A stretch of 64,000 bases of DNA, from NCBI GenBank assembly GCA_936440205.1, contig OW387140.1, forward strand, positions 20,395,659 to 20,459,658, in the 5' to 3' direction. Numbering within the stretch: position 1 is the stretch's first letter; the number at the start of each line of letters is the position of its first letter. This DNA is from Lepidonotus clava. Taxonomy: Eukaryota > Annelida > Polychaeta > Phyllodocida > Polynoidae. A program made the position numbers and the translations under genes. Positions 12,519 to 23,560 of the stretch are shown in pieces. The notes below the pieces were generated by a model. The model worked only from the letters and a program-made list of their open reading frames with translations. It had not been told where the DNA came from and did no database searches.

Positions 12519-13877
12519 TCACAGCTGGGATGACTGCGACTGAGCGCTGTCCATCCGTGCGTATGGCGGATGTTCACCAGAACACACACTTTTTGTCTTC
12601 CCATTTTCATACACTGACATCTGAAGTTTGGGGCTTATGTGGAGTCTTGGGCTCAAAGATCCCTCCATTCGACTATTTGGACGCGTGCTCACCGGATAGC
12701 CATTTCTGTGTGTGTTGCGCATGCTTGGTGCATGCAGTAGGCTTGTCTCGCTCTCGAGATAGCGCTTTGTCGTTGGGAGGCACTGGCAGAAGATTCGACA
12801 AAAGACTCGTCGGAACTTGCGGCCGAACACACAGTATAGGTAGAAGTTGACAGCACTGTTGGCAATGACCATCAGGCTACTGATGCAAGTGAGCTTCACC
12901 AAGGGAGCTGTCTGCAGAATGTCAGGACTCAGTGTGGCCATGAGGATGTTATCTACTATAGAAGGCACCTGGCAGATAAGAAACACTATGATAACAGATA
13001 TGAGCATAATGGTGAGACTGTTCTCCCTCTTGGCCTTGTTATTCACCTTCCCCTTGGCATGCTCGGACTGTTTGACCGCCCTGATGAGCATGGTGTTCAG
13101 CACTGCTAGGGTTATGAAAGGGATCAGCAACATAACAAAAATGTGCATGTAGATGAAATACATTTTTCGGTAGGTGTCGTTTGTCCCTAGTTCGGTTAGC
13201 TCGTAAGATGCTTCTGTGTAATTGTATATTGGATTCCATGTTTCTACGACGCGATACTCAAACATACGAGGTACATTGTAAATAAAAGAACAGGCGACAA
13301 TGATTAAGATTGCCTTGCGTGATCGCGATATCGTGCACATTTTAGCAGCCCTCAGTGGCCAGCACACCGCGATGAATCGCTCCACTGTAAAGGCTACTGT
13401 TGTATATATGGAGCACGTCTGAGCCGTCAGGGCTGTGGGGTATGCGTACGGCTGCATGTAAGGGTACAACCTGGTATATCCTGCAATCTGACCAGTCTGG
13501 AAAGAAATAGTGGGCAGAGCCAGAAATAGCACAAGCGATATGAGCACGATAGAATCAAACACGGCCAGGGCGATGAGGTAGCAGGACGTGGACGACTTCA
13601 TTCTCCGGTTGGCCAAAACTATTATGGAGAACAGGTTGCCAATGAGCCCGAAGGCCGCTATGATATTGCCCGTGATGCCCCAGGCGATGTACTGGAACCA
13701 GAAGATGTAACCAGCCGACTCCTGCTGCAGGGCGTCGTAGTCACTCATGTTGCCATAGCAACAGACGTTGGATGACGTCTCCAAGGTGTAGTTGGGTGAC
13801 GTCATGTTGGCGAGGACGAGGCGCTGACGTAACGGGAGAATGGCCACATTCAGCCCGCCGTCTACCGGCTCAGCCAT
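12519..13877 (-). CDS. FMRFamide-receptor-like class A GPCR
   Basis: A complete 452-residue receptor in one coding exon. The start is ATG at 13877-13875 (GACGTCATGG context); upstream codons in frame lie on the far side of a splice acceptor. The N-terminus has N-glycosylation sites at N24, N29 and N43. Seven membrane segments are visible: TM1 with GN at 80-81, TM2 with D108, TM3 ending in ERF (166-168) instead of DRY, TM4 running into YNVPRMFEY, TM5 near 240-262, TM6 with CQVP (302-305), and TM7 ending NFYLY (344-348) instead of NPxxY. The YPTALTAQTCSIYTTVAFT and YNVPRxFE stretches are typical of FMRFamide receptors. Cysteines C360, C364 and C366 after TM7 may be palmitoylated. The tail is rich in Ser and Arg. 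No cysteine is seen in extracellular loop 2 or at position 3.25, so the usual disulfide seems absent. The likely ligand is an RFamide-type neuropeptide, but ligands in this family vary. Confidence 0.93.
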   Translation of the reverse strand: MAEPVDGGLNVAILPLRQRLVLANMTSPNYTLETSSNVCCYGNMSDYDALQQESAGYIFWFQYIAWGITGNIIAAFGLIGNLFSIIVLANRRMKSSTSCYLIALAVFDSIVLISLVLFLALPTISFQTGQIAGYTRLYPYMQPYAYPTALTAQTCSIYTTVAFTVERFIAVCWPLRAAKMCTISRSRKAILIIVACSFIYNVPRMFEYRVVETWNPIYNYTEASYELTELGTNDTYRKMYFIYMHIFVMLLIPFITLAVLNTMLIRAVKQSEHAKGKVNNKAKRENSLTIMLISVIIVFLICQVPSIVDNILMATLSPDILQTAPLVKLTCISSLMVIANSAVNFYLYCVFGRKFRRVFCRIFCQCLPTTKRYLESETSLLHAPSMRNTHRNGYPVSTRPNSRMEGSLSPRLHISPKLQMSVYENGKTKSVCSGEHPPYARMDSAQSQSSQL

Positions 13878-13883
13878 GACGTC
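13796..13883. promoter_or_regulatory. Two CRE palindromes at the receptor start codon
   Basis: TGACGTCA occurs at 13796-13803 and again at 13876-13883, where it overlaps the start ATG. GATGACGTC and GCTGACGT half-sites lie between or beside them. CREB/ATF proteins bind this palindrome. Because the sites are inside coding sequence they may be coincidental. Confidence 0.35.
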
Positions 13884-13902
13884 ATCCGACCGCCGGCTGC
13901 AC

Positions 13903-13918
13903 CCTGTCAACAAAGAGA
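13903..13918 (-). promoter_or_regulatory. Splice acceptor in the GPCR 5' leader
   Basis: Read on the - strand, a pyrimidine-rich tract TTTCTCTTTG is followed by TTGACAG, with the AG at 13905-13904. The exon would start at 13903, 26 bases before the ATG. This layout, a 5' UTR intron followed by an intact coding exon, is common in peptide GPCR genes. The upstream UTR exon was not located. Confidence 0.6.
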
Positions 13919-14139
13919 AAGGGTCAAATGAATATGTGCCAAATATCTGACATACTTTGTTGATCTATTATTGATCCTTTTTCGTTGCAACAGCGATATA
14001 GAAAAAGATGATGATTGTTCAGCAATTTTTTCAGGTATATCAGGACCACTGACTTTGTTGACTTCAAGTCTATAATATGATAAAATCTATGGGGTACGAA
14101 CAGGTGTACATGGCGTAACATATGGTGTAACAGGCGCTG

Positions 14140-14206
14140 CACAGGCTCAAACCCGGGTCCCCTGCATGCAAGTCAGGCATGTTGCCCACTACACCATCCC
14201 ACTCCT
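14140..14206 (-). repeat. tRNA-Ala(UGC)-like sequence, probably a SINE head
   Basis: On the - strand an A-box-like TGGTGTAGTGG (complement of 14186-14196) is followed by an arm with loop CTTGCAT (anticodon TGC) and a B-box-like GGGTTTGAGCC (complement of 14144-14154). Spacing and order fit a tRNA. The acceptor stem does not pair and the T stem has mismatches, so it is not a working tRNA. A SINE promoter region or a decayed tRNA copy is more likely. Confidence 0.5.
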
Positions 14207-16805
14207 CTTGTGTGGATGTTTGGATCAAGAAATTATGAGAAATATATGAGAAACATATTTTAGAAACGCACACGTTTTCCAAATGAATCAATAGAGATTT
14301 GACCAAATACACCAATTTAGTCCCTTGTGAAACACCGGCGACTTGGACAGTTCAGGACAGTTTTGTGACTTATATACAACGTTGAAGTACATGTATTTGA
14401 TTTGATAAAGTATCTTTAAAATGTATCTAACCTAATTTTTGTCCCTGGAAAACACGGCAGGGTTGGCCAGTTCAATACAGAAAAAATATAATTTATTTAA
14501 TAACTCTATCACCTGTCGGTATACTACTGCATGCATACGCGACGATTTTAGAAACGCATAAAAAATAAAGAGATTCTTTTGAGATGGGGAGGTGTAAACA
14601 GCATTAAAGTATCTTTTCGTTACTCAACCTTACATTACACGCAGAGTGCGAGCATCCATTTATTACCGTGAAATGGTGCAGCCCTGGAGCAGTGTACCTT
14701 TACGGGTTGGGGTGAGTGGGGCTCAGGGCAGGATATTGAGGTGCAGATTGGGGCCATAGCTCGAATAGGTGGGTCGCCGCACGGCCCTACCCTGACCTGG
14801 AGATTGATGGCGATGGGTTATGTATGTAAGCAGCCCATAGACCGCAGAGGCCTCTCACCCCAACCCTCAAGGCATTTAGCCTACATTGCCAGCTTCTCAT
14901 ATTGTAAACGAAGAATGACCCCTCTCGGCGTTTTGTTGTGGACCCCAGGGCCACGGTCACTCTCCCCGCCGAGTCCTACTCACCGGGGTAGAACATATAG
15001 AGGACAACAAAACATGTGCTTGGAGCCTGGGGGTGAGGCGGTGTAATGTCGGGGTTAGAAGGTGGCCGACTCTCCACCGTCGGCTCTCACTGCTTACAAA
15101 GTGACCGCTGACAAAGGAGGGGCGGAATGCCAACCCCCGGCCATGGCCCTGTAGTCTCCATGGCAGCATGGGTGCTTGAGGAATGGTTTTAGAAATAGGT
15201 AGAACCTCCCCCCTCCACCCCCAGCCTCAACCTCCACCGCTGTAACCAGGCGCGGCCCTCACACAACCCCACCCTTGGTGCCACTTTTAGTATACTACTA
15301 CCACGCTTGGCTCGCTGTAAAAATCCCTCCCAAGCCATCACAGGTCATTTAGTGACCATAAGCGACTTGAGTTCCCATTATATGGTTAGGAGCCCTACTG
15401 GCAAAGTCTCAGGTGGTCTCCAAGCCGCTCGAGTGGTGAAAAGGGAATAACTTTAGTCCCACGAGGACTGACCATAGTGTTTTATCGCTAACAGGGAAAA
15501 CAGACAGCACCACACCTTCCTGTACTTGAGACTAAGGAGATCTGGTAAATGAAGACTTATGGTGATTGTTGGAGTTTGACGTCGTCTCCGGCGGTGGCCA
15601 AAGGGTTCTACTAATTAACCAGTTAACTACACACCCGCTGTAGATGGGACCGGGACGTAGTGGTTGAGAGCGGTACACACAGTGTATTACACGAAACGCC
15701 CTCATATGGTAGTAGGTATGATACTAACGTACCAAACAGAAATGTGATTATCATCATGTCTTATTTTTATAGATGGTTAACAATTAGGAAATCATAACTA
15801 TGATGTTCTCGTTGGGCCCACGTGCCCCAGACGTCCAGGGAAATCTCGGCCTAACGGCCTCGGAGGTTTGGTGTTTCTTAAAGTCGTTTGACACTATGGG
15901 TGTAGTACAATACGACACATTGTTCATGAATCACAAGCCAACGTGATTAGGCTTGAGTACCAAATGCATCTCATCCACACTCACTGAACGTCGGCATGGG
16001 ATTCCTTTCTTTTCTTTGTATCGTGAATGATTAAGGTTACATCAAAGGTAAAGGATGCAAGTATAATGAAGGCATCTCTTGTTCTGAGGGGCCCCAATAT
16101 GACTCTGTACTCCAATAATGACAAAAAGACGCTGGTTCTCGGAGGGTAGGACTTTAGACAAAGGAAATGTGTACTTCTTGCCGGGAACAAGTTAACTATC
16201 AACAATTTGTGATTTTAAGATTTTACTTCTTCTGTCCTCCCTTTTTTCTCAGACATGTCAACTGTTACAGAGAAATGGATACATCCTGGTGATACTTCCA
16301 GATCTGGTGAAGAATAGTCCATTCAGTTTTCTCCAAAAACATTACATACAAGTCACATTTTGAAGTTTTAAAATGATGAGAAATTTCGTTTTTTGACAAG
16401 TCATGGTGCTTTCAAAAAGTGCCGGTACAAATCAAAAACTACAGGCACCTGGTGCCCGGCAACAGCTCAAGTGCACATGTACTAAAAGTTGGAGACATTG
16501 AGGTGCCCAGGAACAGTGACATATGCATTGAAATTGAACTTTAAGGATATGATATAAAAAGCACTTAGATCTATAGCTAGTATTTTTTTAAATAAAGACT
16601 CAACAACATTTGATAGACGTTTCCACATAGTTCTATTCATACTTACTGACAGATTCCTAAGACTATTTCGCCTCTCATGGAAGCTCTGCTCCAGGACAGA
16701 CATTATGACTTGTAAGTATCATCAATGGTAACCTTTGGGTCTAACTCTTCTACATAGATACAAAAGCTAAGGTCGCTTATGAATATACAGCTAAAGTTAG
16801 ATTGT
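14207..16805. other. Gene-free stretch with a GC-rich block
   Basis: No gene or named repeat was recognised. The block 14690-15290 is clearly richer in G+C than its surroundings, but I see no long credible frame in it. Confidence 0.5.
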
Positions 16806-16814
16806 CATACCTAG

Positions 16815-17040
16815 ACGCTATAAACAAGGTGCTCACAAAGGTCAAATGAAGGTCAAACGGTCCTACTATTCTAATCCCGAGCAGTTCACGATAATCAGTT
16901 TATGGTTAAGCTTTCCCTCGTGAATGAGGTAAACCAGCAACTCGCTAAGGTCAAGCTGAGGTCAAAGCCTCTTTCTCCGATTATATAAATGAGCAGCTTG
17001 TGAATGTCCAACTAGGGTCAAATTGTCAATCAGGGGAACA
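16815..17040. repeat. ~56-bp degenerate tandem repeat with DR5 AGGTCA pairs
   Basis: About four diverged units each begin near an (AG)CAgyTcrC motif. Unit one holds AGGTCA-aatga-AGGTCA (16839-16855). Unit three holds AGGTCA-agctg-AGGTCA (16948-16964). Unit four has the weaker ATGTCC-aacta-GGGTCA (17004-17020). Unit two has lost the pair. Five-base spacing (DR5) is the arrangement classically bound by retinoic-acid-receptor/RXR dimers. The pairs may instead simply be part of a repeat. Confidence 0.6.
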
Positions 17041-17200
17041 GGTCCTGGCGCTGCTCTTTGATAGTATATTTCGCTCTCCCAGCGGATGGAACGTTGCATG
17101 TTACTCAAGGTCCACAGCCGAGGTCAAACCCTATTCCCAGTCTGCACTCTCCATGGAACGCCCCTAGCCAGGCAGTCACCTGAAAGTAATGTACGGCTTG

Positions 17201-17238
17201 AGCAGCAATGCGTTTGGAGAGCAGCAATGCGTTTGGAG
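17201..17238. repeat. 19-bp perfect tandem duplication
   Basis: AGCAGCAATGCGTTTGGAG occurs at 17201-17219 and again at 17220-17238 without change. Confidence 0.92.
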
Positions 17239-17507
17239 AGCGAGCTCGTTCCCTGTAGATATAGGCCCTAAAAGGTTTAGGGCAGGAACCAATCATGACC
17301 GAGGGAAATCTGTTTCCTGTTGAATAGGTTGTGATATGGAAGACCCCCTGAGCCAAGCAGTAAATCAATATTCCCCACCTCGCCGGACTAGTGGCCGGGC
17401 GAATCCTGTTTCATTGCTGTAAGCTTATTCTAAGTATTACGTATGTTTCTGAATAGAGCCGGGATGAGCCACCGCTTAGATCCCCGGCCAACTAATCAGA
17501 TGGTCAC

Positions 17508-17542
17508 CAGTTCTGGTGCCCTGCCGTCTGGCACCAGAACTG
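17508..17542. other. Perfect 13-bp hairpin
   Basis: CAGTTCTGGTGCC (17508-17520) and its exact complement GGCACCAGAACTG (17530-17542) flank a 9-base loop. There is no T run after it and no gene beside it. It could be a small RNA stem or the fold-back core of a tiny mobile element. Confidence 0.85.
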
Positions 17543-19230
17543 TAGGATACGTATATATAGTAACATTTTAATTATCTCTCTGGCTATAAGGTACCTAATA
17601 TCTGATATTCCAGAGCAGTTTGCTACGAACACCATCTTGTGAAGGCTATTTCATATAAAAATGGCTTTTCGATAATCGAAGTTCAATAATAAGAACAAAG
17701 GTTGGAAATGTACGTAACATAAGTTGCATCGATGAAAGTCTTAATTGTACCAGAACAAAATATTTTGTTGACCTTTGATTCTGAAGGAGGAAACAAGTCT
17801 GACCAGCAGAACAGGGTAGTAAGAAACGTTAACTAGCGCTGTAGTGAAAACTGCGCAGGTTTGGTATCACTTTATTTTTTTGGTTATTTGCTATGGATAG
17901 ATTATATTAGTTGATAGGTTTCTGTGACCCCGCCTAGACCCGGCCAGTGGCCGCAGGATATTAAGCAGACATGTCATTTGGCAGGAACCTGATTTGAATT
18001 TGGATACTGTATGTAACTTATGGCACCTATGTTTTATCTGCTGCGTAATAATCAGGGTTGCTCGAAAGCTTATACCGTTTAATGAAAAAGAGAAGTAATT
18101 AAAAAGGATACATGGCACAGTTTGAGATTATCAACCATAGCTGATTTCTCAAAATGGGAAGTTGAGTAACTTTTCTTGTAGGAAAATAACTAACACTGGA
18201 AAAGATCAACTTCAAAACTATTTCTCACAAACTGATATCTTTTGACAAACATTGAGACAGTTGTGGATTCAGGGAGAAGTCTAACTGCTGATTGCCTCAT
18301 CAGGAAGAAAACTGCCCTATTTGTACCAGTTAAATCCAATATAGCAGCCAAAGACCCAGGTCCCTCTATGTAATTTAACATTTATAAGAACAGAAAAATA
18401 ATCATTACAAAGAGTGTACCTTAATTGAAGTGGCCTCACTACATTTCCTTTTCAAACAGTGATATTTTTCCTCGTTACGTGGTGACTGGCTTTACTGACA
18501 CTGATTGGCGTCTGTCAGAATCCCAGGGCATCACTCAAGGCTCTTGTGTGTAATTGGTGGCGAATGCCACAAAGACTAGACTGTGATTAAGCTGCAATAA
18601 ACTACCATAATCACTTTTTTTAAGTCCACTAAGGCTCCCGTTATAGTCCTGCAACTTCGTCTGGAGGGTATTTATAATCCCTTATTGCTTTGTAGGTGAT
18701 CATCCAGACACAGTTTAATGAGGATAAAATTGGTACTTAAAAGTACAATATCACTCTCTCTAATTTTCATTAGTCACTCTATAATATTTATGAGAGTAAT
18801 ATAATGGTTGGCTTCAAATCAATTATCTGGATTTATGACTTAGAATTGTAGTATTTAATCTAGAAACAGATTTTACTTGTTCTTGTCAGTCTAATAATCA
18901 TCCTGTTTTGGGATAACACAGTTAGATTGTTTGTAAAACACTGATTAGGAATTACTGTTTTTGCGAACCATGGGTTATCAGAAACGTGTTTCAGAAAAAA
19001 ACATAACCTCTTCTTGTTTCAACTAATTACCAAACACCTATCTTTTTTTTGGGACCAGCTCAACCACTATTACGTTTTATTCCAAACACTCGGCAACTAT
19101 AGCACTTGATAGAAGTTATGACCCAGATTACTGAACTAGCCTTATTTGAAAAAACCTTAGGGTTAGGACGCTTACTTTAAGTTTAGGGCAAACCTTAAGG
19201 CAAGGGCAACTGTTTGAAATAGCCTAACCT
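17543..19230. other. Gene-free AT-rich stretch
   Basis: I see no gene, splice-supported exon or repeat family here. Confidence 0.5.
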
Positions 19231-19384
19231 CAGTGGCTTAGCCAGGGGGGTTCCTGGGTGTCTGGAACCCCCTTTGATTTCCCAAAATATAAGAAAATAT
19301 AAGAAATATTGTCAAAAATGTAGGTAGGAACCCCCTTAAATTTACATGGAGCCCCCTTCTACTTAAGGGCTGGCCACGCCCCTG
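19231..19384. mobile_element. Short MITE, hAT-type ends
   Basis: The left end CAGTGGCTTAGCCAG (19231-19245) pairs imperfectly with the right end CTGGCCACGCCCCTG (19370-19384), whose complement is CAGGGGCGTGGCCAG. Internal G/C runs (AGGGGGG near 19245 and AACCCCC near 19326) are typical of this kind of element. CAGTGGCGTAGCCAG-type termini are familiar in invertebrate non-autonomous hAT elements. A clean target duplication is not visible (TAACC occurs on both sides, offset). Confidence 0.55.
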
Positions 19385-20636
19385 TAACCGTAATCTAACC
19401 TTACCTAACTTCTGGTATTCAAAACTGAGGTAGCTTTGGGATTTATATTTTATAATTTCTTTATGATGGGTAGGGGTCCTAAGCTGGCCGCTACCTACCC
19501 TGATTTATTTTTTCGATCATAAAAAAGATTTCACGGACAGCCCCACAAGCCACGTCTACACACGCATAGCTTTGAGGTTTATATCCTAAAAATGTTAAGG
19601 CCAACTGAGTCGGCCAACTTAAGTCGGTCACAGGTGAGAAATTATCAAACTTGCTTGATATGAATCAGTGCTTGGCCGACTCTGACTGGAGAAGCCATAC
19701 CCACACACAATTGGCCTACAGATCGGTGCTAAAATCGGTGCTAAACCAGCACATAACTTCAATTCCGATTTCAGCACAGACTCCTCTTGTGGTTATGCTC
19801 CTTAAGGATAGCAACTTCTTTGAAATGGAGATATTCTAACCTTAAGGTTTTTTTTTCTGCAACGATTTTAACATCAACACAGTCCGCCACGTTTCTCGCA
19901 TATTCTAAGGTCAGCTCAAAACTAAGATCTAGGCCTGACAGGGGAAAGTTGTTTTAAGTTAATCCTTTCATACCCATATGTTGCCCTTTAATTCTTCTCA
20001 GGCCCCTTGTTTGTATCGCTACTCTCTCTGATTTCCCTAGGTAAAAGGTCCAAACTGTGTTGCAACCCTGAACGGTGAAATGGCCTGAATTTAACATGGT
20101 AAATCTCTGAGTCGTTTCCCTGGTGGATGCCCCTGTTGCTCGGTCTGGTACTGAGATTTTTTGGTGAAAATAAGTCCTTATCAGACTGTGATAAACTGCG
20201 GCAATGATAGTGTGAAAATGTAAAACACTGGATGAGCACTTTAGATAAGTCATAAAAACTGTGTCATCACATTTGCGATACTGAAATGGGTAAAGGAAAT
20301 CCGCAGAGAAAGTTATTTATTTGATTATTTAGTGTTTTCACCAGGTTTCTGATTTCTTTTAATTCAACATCAGCATTAAAACTATGAAAACGATTTAATA
20401 CCATTTTTTATTTTGACAATACTTCATAATCAAAAGATAATTTGACTCCATAATTTCCGCCCGCACACAACTATCCCAACCCTCTGGATCACCCATGCCT
20501 AGTTATTGACTAGGTAAGGCTGGGTTTCGTGCTGAGATAGGTAGTACATTGACTTCTGACTTGGCCTAAAAGGTTTGGGACGTGGAACTGTCAGGACCGG
20601 TCTTTGTGGCCTGTCAGCAGCCCCCATGAGGGACTC

Positions 20637-21010
20637 ACTACCTTGTTTACACCTTGTGACCAACTGTACGGTCACCACCTTTAGGAGGGACCTCTGGAGA
20701 GATCTAGCACTACCCTGTTTACACCTTGTGCCAGAGTGTACAATCACAATCTGTAGGAGGAGCCTCACACTACCTTGCTTATGCCTTGTGACGGAATGTA
20801 CTATCACCACCTATAGGAAGGGCCTTTGACACACCTGTTTACACTGTGTGATGGTCTGTACTGTCACCACCTGTGGGTGGGGCCTCTGACTACCTTGTTT
20901 ACAATTTGTGATAGACTGTACAGTCACCACTTGTAGGAGGGTTCCTCTACCTTGTTCAAACCTTGTGACAAATTGTAGGAGGCACCTCTCACTGCCTTAT
21001 TAGCACCCTA
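20637..21010. repeat. ~60-bp tandem repeat, about six copies
   Basis: Units start near 20637, 20709, 20768, 20829, 20888 and 20947. Each has the order CACTACCTTGTTTACACCTTG, then TGTAC-GTCACCACCT, then AGGAGGG-CCTC. Divergence between units is moderate and unit one is about 12 bp longer. Open frames on both strands here come from the repeat and are not convincing as genes. Confidence 0.9.
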
Positions 21011-21829
21011 TGACTTGTGGCCCAGAAGTACAAAGCGACGCGCTGATCACAGAAATGCCGCGCCAATACCAGAAAATTTAAAAACTGTATCAAACATGAA
21101 TTTATATGTGCCACATCATATAATATTAATTTCAAGAATTTGTAATATGAATCATATCTTTGTCAACATTTGTAGCAACTAGACATATAACAAGTAATGG
21201 CTTTAACCGTTGACCAAAGTCAAACCTAGAAGAGAAATAAAGTAGAAAAAAGGATTTAGTAATTAGTAGTAGTTAACAGGTTAATGTTAATGTCAAGACG
21301 TCTGTCCACCATGGCAGTTGAGGCATAATGCTCCAGTGCTATTTCAGGCAGGTGTGAGGCCTATATCATATGTCAAACCTATGGTATAGGCTAGGCCTAT
21401 ACAGGCTAGGCCTATATATAGGTGTAACTTAACCATGGATTAATTTAGGGCCTAGCCTTACCATGTAAAATATACCTTATCTGTAATTTAATATAAGTTT
21501 GAAGGTTTAGACCGCTGAAGTCTCACTACTGTATGAAAAGCACATGTATGTGATACAGTTTGACTCAATTAAAAACAAATATACAGGGGTCGAAATTAAC
21601 TGTTTGGGCTGTCAACCCGGACATAGTAAGCCTTATTGCAAATGTGAAAAATCCAGGGTGATTTTGATGCAACCTACTCAAAATTTTGTCAGCTGTTCAA
21701 AACAATCAGCCTGGGACTGAAGGCTGACGTTAATTTCGAACCCTAAGTATATATGCTGAACTCTCAGCATATCATGTTTATCAATGCTTATCAAGGTGGA
21801 TGAGTAATAGTTCACTCAATACTAGGTGC

Positions 21830-21960
21830 ATGGCAATGCTTGCCTAGACGTCGTAGTAGCCCTTTCCTAACCCCTCTCCAAGCTGGGTGTGACAGCAGGA
21901 GCATTGGGGTCAGAACTCGCGAGTATACACTCCAGTTTGGTGCGCGTAGCCCATGCAACG
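21830..21960. repeat. Dispersed repeat, copy A
   Basis: The stretch with TAGTAGCCC, CCTAACCCCTCTCCAAGCT, GGTGTGACAGCAG and TAGCCCATG matches, in the same order and spacing, a second stretch at 34370-34475. It is a shared interspersed repeat of unknown family. Confidence 0.65.
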
Positions 21961-22204
21961 GGTAGTCGGACATTCTCAGTTGAGGGGAAGGGGCCTGGTG
22001 GTGGTAGTTAATCAATTGCATGACAGTCAATCTCAGTACTTTAGGCTTTAAAGTAATAGAAGGACGTACATTGCTCATGTATGAGCAGAACTTTGATAGT
22101 TAATATATATTGTCAGGAGTATTTAGGGAGAAGGTGGATCGGAGTACCTTTTGGGCAGGGGGTGCCTTGGTCTTCGAAGTGATATTGATGTTCGAGAATG
22201 TGCA

Positions 22205-22280
22205 CCCCCCCCCCCCCCTTCTGGCCCAAGTATTAGATTTTTCATTGTAACCCCCATCCCCCCACCCACACACACACACT
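22205..22280. repeat. C14 run and short CA repeat
   Basis: Fourteen C at 22205-22218, then (CA)n near 22265-22280. Confidence 0.9.
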
Positions 22281-22599
22281 CGTACTTTTGGTCCAGTGGT
22301 CAATTACTAGTTGTATGATAGCTTCTCATCTTATTCAAGCATTTTTTGTTATCATATCAATTTCAGTGTGGGGTAGTTTGCTGGGGCCTGGGGCGTAATT
22401 GTTTTCTTTAAGCCTAGTGTGCCAAAGTTCTTAGCCAGCAAATGTATAGAAAAGGCGTGATCAACGTAATAGGAACACATAAATGATATGTTTTAAGGTG
22501 GGTAATAAAATAGAAAAGACCCCAAGGACGAAAAGTGTCTTAAGGATAAATGGACAAAGCCCAAGGTCTTTAAACGAATCCGCTAATGTAATAAAACTT

Positions 22600-23560
22600 G
22601 TAGTCTATTACAAGTCTCATACAATTCCAAAATACGTTCCTGGTAATTTGGTATGAGGCTCTTATCTTTGGTGGAGGCTAATGGCCGCACTGCGACAGGA
22701 CGCGCTGTGGAATGAGGATGTATTGTAAAAAACTCATTCAGATGGAACACCATAGGGCTTATGTATAAGAAAACACTGTGTCTTCGCCGTGGGGATTAAA
22801 CTAGACAATTAGGCACTAGACCTGCTTTACTGTTTGTTAGTAAGAAATAAATGCTTTGTTGGACGATCGTCTAGGGCCCACTCAGTTGTTATATATTAAG
22901 TGAGCAGGTTAATGACCTCTGCAAGCCATAACATACAATACCAAATACGGATAAACACACTAGGTACCAGTAGAACAGGGAGTTACTGATATGTAATCGA
23001 TAACTCATAAATGTTAACCGGCAATCCGTAACAGCGTTCCTATTTGTATTTGTGGTCCGTGTGGTTTAAAAGTCTTCTAATGAGTTTCATGAATAACAAA
23101 CCAGGCATTTTCTTTCTCTTCATAACGCTTGAAACCTGCTCTCGAATCAGAAAGAAATATAAATCTGCTATTTCAAGTTATAAAAGAAGACAGATATTCA
23201 GGCGTAATTCTAACATATAAGACGAAGTAGTCATTACAGACACGGGGAAGACCCGCTCTTCTACAGTCAGCTAATTTGCATTTATTTACACAAATTTCTC
23301 GCTAGGTGGGATTGCCCGTGGAGAGGGCTATTGCTCATTCACTATCGTGCGGGTGGAAATGTAGTGCGTGTCCTGAGCGATGGTTTCACCAGCCGGCAAA
23401 GCAAACACCCTCCAAACCTTTTTTTTGTCCAAATGCCGCCTCCTGTCTGCTCAAACACCAGTGATTTAACACGCTTTAATCTGCTCTCATGACACCTACA
23501 TGGCATAGACACTCCATACCAAGCAGGTCGGCAAATATATACTGCTTCAAATTGGATCCA
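22600..23560. promoter_or_regulatory. Candidate cis-regulatory block
   Basis: This stretch lacks repeats, has fairly even base composition, and carries clustered short motifs of developmental regulators: ATTTGCAT octamer (POU) at 23274-23281, immediately followed by a TATTTAC forkhead-like word, plus AATTA-type homeodomain cores nearby. It reads like conserved non-coding sequence, but conservation cannot be tested here. Confidence 0.25.

Noticed and set aside
12431-12850. 139-codon + strand frame
   Set aside because: It lies antisense over the 3' end of the GPCR coding exon and has no domain, so it is a shadow of the real gene.
13878-13913. Extra 12 codons at the start of the GPCR frame
   Set aside because: They begin at a TTG and cross a good splice acceptor. 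The first ATG at 13877 has a good context and the right distance from TM1.
14140-14206. Functional tRNA-Ala gene
   Set aside because: The acceptor stem does not pair and the T stem is mismatched, so it is annotated as a SINE-like remnant.
20575-20829. Overlapping frames on both strands
   Set aside because: They are translations of the 60-bp tandem repeat.
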